From Actinomycetota bacterium (lineage in GTDB: Bacteria > Actinomycetota > Humimicrobiia > Humimicrobiales > Humimicrobiaceae): a DNA stretch of 7,371 nt. Where the stretch lies: assembly GCA_018897225.1 (NCBI GenBank), contig JAHILC010000164.1:1-7371 (forward strand). Direction: 5' to 3'. Shown one piece after another: positions 6,259-7,371 of this stretch (position 1 is the stretch's first letter; each line of letters starts with the position of its first letter). The notes under the pieces are model-generated. The model saw only the letters and a list, made by a program, of their open reading frames with translations, searched no databases and had not been told where the DNA came from. The position numbers were made by a program, and so were the translations under genes.

Positions 6259-7032
6259 GTGAAAAAAATTCTTGTTGGCGCGGCATTTAAAATGAACAAA
6301 ACTGTTGAGGAAAGTATAGAATATGCAAAAGAACTCGATATATTTATCAAGGAACATGCAGAAAGACTAAAGGGTATTGATGTTTTTGTCCTACCTACAT
6401 TTCTTTCGCTATATACCTTTTCCAAGCTGCTTTCAGGCTCAAAATTAAAATTTGGAGCGCAGAATTGTTTCTGGGCAGATGAAGGAGCATATACCGGGGA
6501 AGTAAGCCCTATGCATTTAAGAAAAATAGGCTGTACTTATGTTGAGCTTGGTCACCCTGAGAGGTTAAACATCCTAAAAGAAGACGAAGCGATGATAAAT
6601 AAAAAAATCATTGGGTGTCTTCGAAATGACCTGAAACCCATCCTTTGCATTGGAGAGGAGAAAGAGCATCCTGGTAAAGATGAAGTAAATGATTTTCTTA
6701 AAAAACAGATTAGGGGCTATTTCAAGGATGTAAAAGCGGAAGAAGTAAATAATATAATTCTTGCATATGAGCCCGTTTGGGCGATAGGCGCAGATAAGTC
6801 AGCCTCGGTTGAATATATCCATGATTCTTTAGTTTTTATAAGGGATTTTCTGGACTTGGAATATGGAAAAAATACCGGTAAAAATCAATTAATTATTTAC
6901 GGCGGCAGTGTAAATCCAAAGAGTGCTTTTGAAATTTTAAAACTTGATAACAACAATGGTATTTTTATAGGAAGAGCAGCATTAAATTACGATTATTTTA
7001 TCAAAATGGTAAACATGGCAATAGGAGCATAA
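6259..7032 (+). CDS. Triose-phosphate isomerase family protein, EryH/LerI-like (probable tetrulose-phosphate isomerase)
   Basis: The 257-residue protein has full TIM-barrel length, starts at GTG and is cytoplasmic. Classical catalytic residues are present: Lys11 (FKMN), His99 (ELGHPER), Glu171 (YEPVWAIG) and the phosphate loop YGGSVNP (214-220). It departs from glycolytic TIM in telling places: Ala9 replaces the active-site Asn two residues before Lys11, Pro100 replaces Ser in GHSER, loop 6 reads AIGADKSAS instead of AIGTGK, and the last phosphate-binding motif is FIGRAAL, not VGGASL. The segments GAQNCFWADEGAYTGEVSP (66-84) and FIGRAAL resemble, from memory, the EryH/LerI family that isomerises L-erythrulose 1-phosphate to D-erythrulose 4-phosphate in tetritol catabolism. 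The stop directly abuts the transketolase start. The fold is firm; the subfamily is likely, not proven. Plain dihydroxyacetone phosphate/glyceraldehyde-3-phosphate activity remains possible. Confidence 0.88.
   Translation: MKKILVGAAFKMNKTVEESIEYAKELDIFIKEHAERLKGIDVFVLPTFLSLYTFSKLLSGSKLKFGAQNCFWADEGAYTGEVSPMHLRKIGCTYVELGHPERLNILKEDEAMINKKIIGCLRNDLKPILCIGEEKEHPGKDEVNDFLKKQIRGYFKDVKAEEVNNIILAYEPVWAIGADKSASVEYIHDSLVFIRDFLDLEYGKNTGKNQLIIYGGSVNPKSAFEILKLDNNNGIFIGRAALNYDYFIKMVNMAIGA
7023..7027 (+). promoter_or_regulatory. Ribosome binding site of the transketolase subunit, inside the isomerase gene
   Basis: AGGAG at 7023-7027 lies in the last codons of the isomerase gene, five bases before ATG 7033. 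The isomerase TAA (7030-7032) directly abuts that ATG, an arrangement typical of translational coupling within an operon. Confidence 0.8.
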
Positions 7033-7371
7033 ATGTCAAAACTATATAAGGATGAAATAAAGGTATTAATCAATAAATCTTACAAATGCAGGGAAAATAT
7101 TTTAAAGATGATGAGAAAAGGTGAAGGCCATATCGGGGGTGCATTTTCGAGCCTGGATATAATGACTGTACTTTATAATAAGATATTAAAGCATGATCCT
7201 GGCAATCCCAAATGGGCAGACAGAGATAGATTTATACTTTCGGCTGGCCACAAGTGTCTTGCACTTTATGCAGTTCTTGCAGACCAGGGTTATTTTGCTA
7301 AAGATATTTTATGGACTTACAATAGCCTTGATACCAGGGTACCGATGCATCCAGACGAGAAATCTTTGCCA
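7033..7371 (+). CDS. Transketolase N-terminal subunit, thiamine-diphosphate binding (partial, cut by right edge)
   Basis: The first 113 residues of a transketolase N-terminal (TPP-binding) domain are present and the frame is open to the window edge. Transketolase moves a two-carbon ketol unit between sugar phosphates. Three His positions equivalent to those lining the cofactor site in yeast transketolase are visible: His33 in GHIGGAFSS, His73 in SAGHK and His106 in MHPD. The short N-terminus and the GHIGG, HDPxNPKWxDRDRFILS pattern are typical of split transketolases made of separate N and C subunits, so a C-terminal subunit gene probably follows. SAGHK in place of the usual SKGHA, and RVPMHPD in place of LQGHP, are diverged near the active site and may mean a special substrate. 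Coupling to the upstream isomerase links the two functions. Confidence 0.9.
   Translation, partial: MSKLYKDEIKVLINKSYKCRENILKMMRKGEGHIGGAFSSLDIMTVLYNKILKHDPGNPKWADRDRFILSAGHKCLALYAVLADQGYFAKDILWTYNSLDTRVPMHPDEKSLP

Noticed and set aside
6251..6262. Tiny ORF Met-Phe-Gln-stop overlapping the GTG start of the isomerase gene
   Set aside because: It could be a coupled leader peptide, but three codons starting three bases after the Shine-Dalgarno are too little to support a claim.
94..7371. Mobile element, CRISPR array or phage-type defence system
   Set aside because: No transposase, integrase, terminal inverted repeat, spaced direct repeats or nuclease-like gene is present. The vWA protein has a signal peptide and membrane anchor, unlike the cytoplasmic vWA partners of MoxR-type ATPases, and no ATPase gene adjoins it.

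Overview
The window is AT-rich bacterial DNA. It holds four complete genes, one gene cut by the right edge, and probably the last codons of another gene at the left edge. Gene order: a possible Cys-rich C-terminal tail (about 2-76, +), a stand-alone DhaK kinase subunit (94-1092, +), a large membrane-anchored von Willebrand factor A (vWA) protein (1114-3723, +), a class A penicillin-binding protein on the opposite strand (3739-6018, -), then a divergent triose-phosphate isomerase (TIM)-family protein (6259-7032, +) and the N-terminal subunit of a split transketolase (7033 to beyond 7371, +).

The organism cannot be named from this sequence. A PASTA-like C-terminal module on the penicillin-binding protein and a vWA protein anchored by one C-terminal helix with a short basic tail fit a monoderm-type (Firmicutes or Actinobacteria-related) bacterium better than a proteobacterium. 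Split transketolase genes and DhaK/TIM-family sugar genes are common in anaerobic Firmicutes, Actinobacteria and uncultured subsurface lineages. Treat this as a weak inference.

Functionally the window has two themes. The flanks carry sugar-phosphate metabolism: a DhaK-type ketose kinase subunit on the left, and on the right an isomerase that resembles the EryH/LerI (L-erythrulose-1-phosphate isomerase) branch of the TIM fold, directly coupled to a transketolase subunit. Together they suggest catabolism of a short ketose such as erythrulose, apulose or dihydroxyacetone, with the phosphorylated product fed into the pentose-phosphate network. The middle carries two cell-envelope genes, transcribed convergently and unrelated in sequence to the sugar genes.

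The best regulatory signal is upstream of the isomerase: a good sigma-70-type promoter (-35 at 6170-6175, 17-base spacer, -10 at 6193-6198) with a dyad overlapping the -35 edge and a perfect 10-bp palindrome just after the expected start of transcription. The convergent gene ends at 3717-3750 lie in two perfect 15-bp direct repeats, each holding one of the two stop codons. No RNA gene, CRISPR array, insertion sequence or strong intrinsic terminator was seen.
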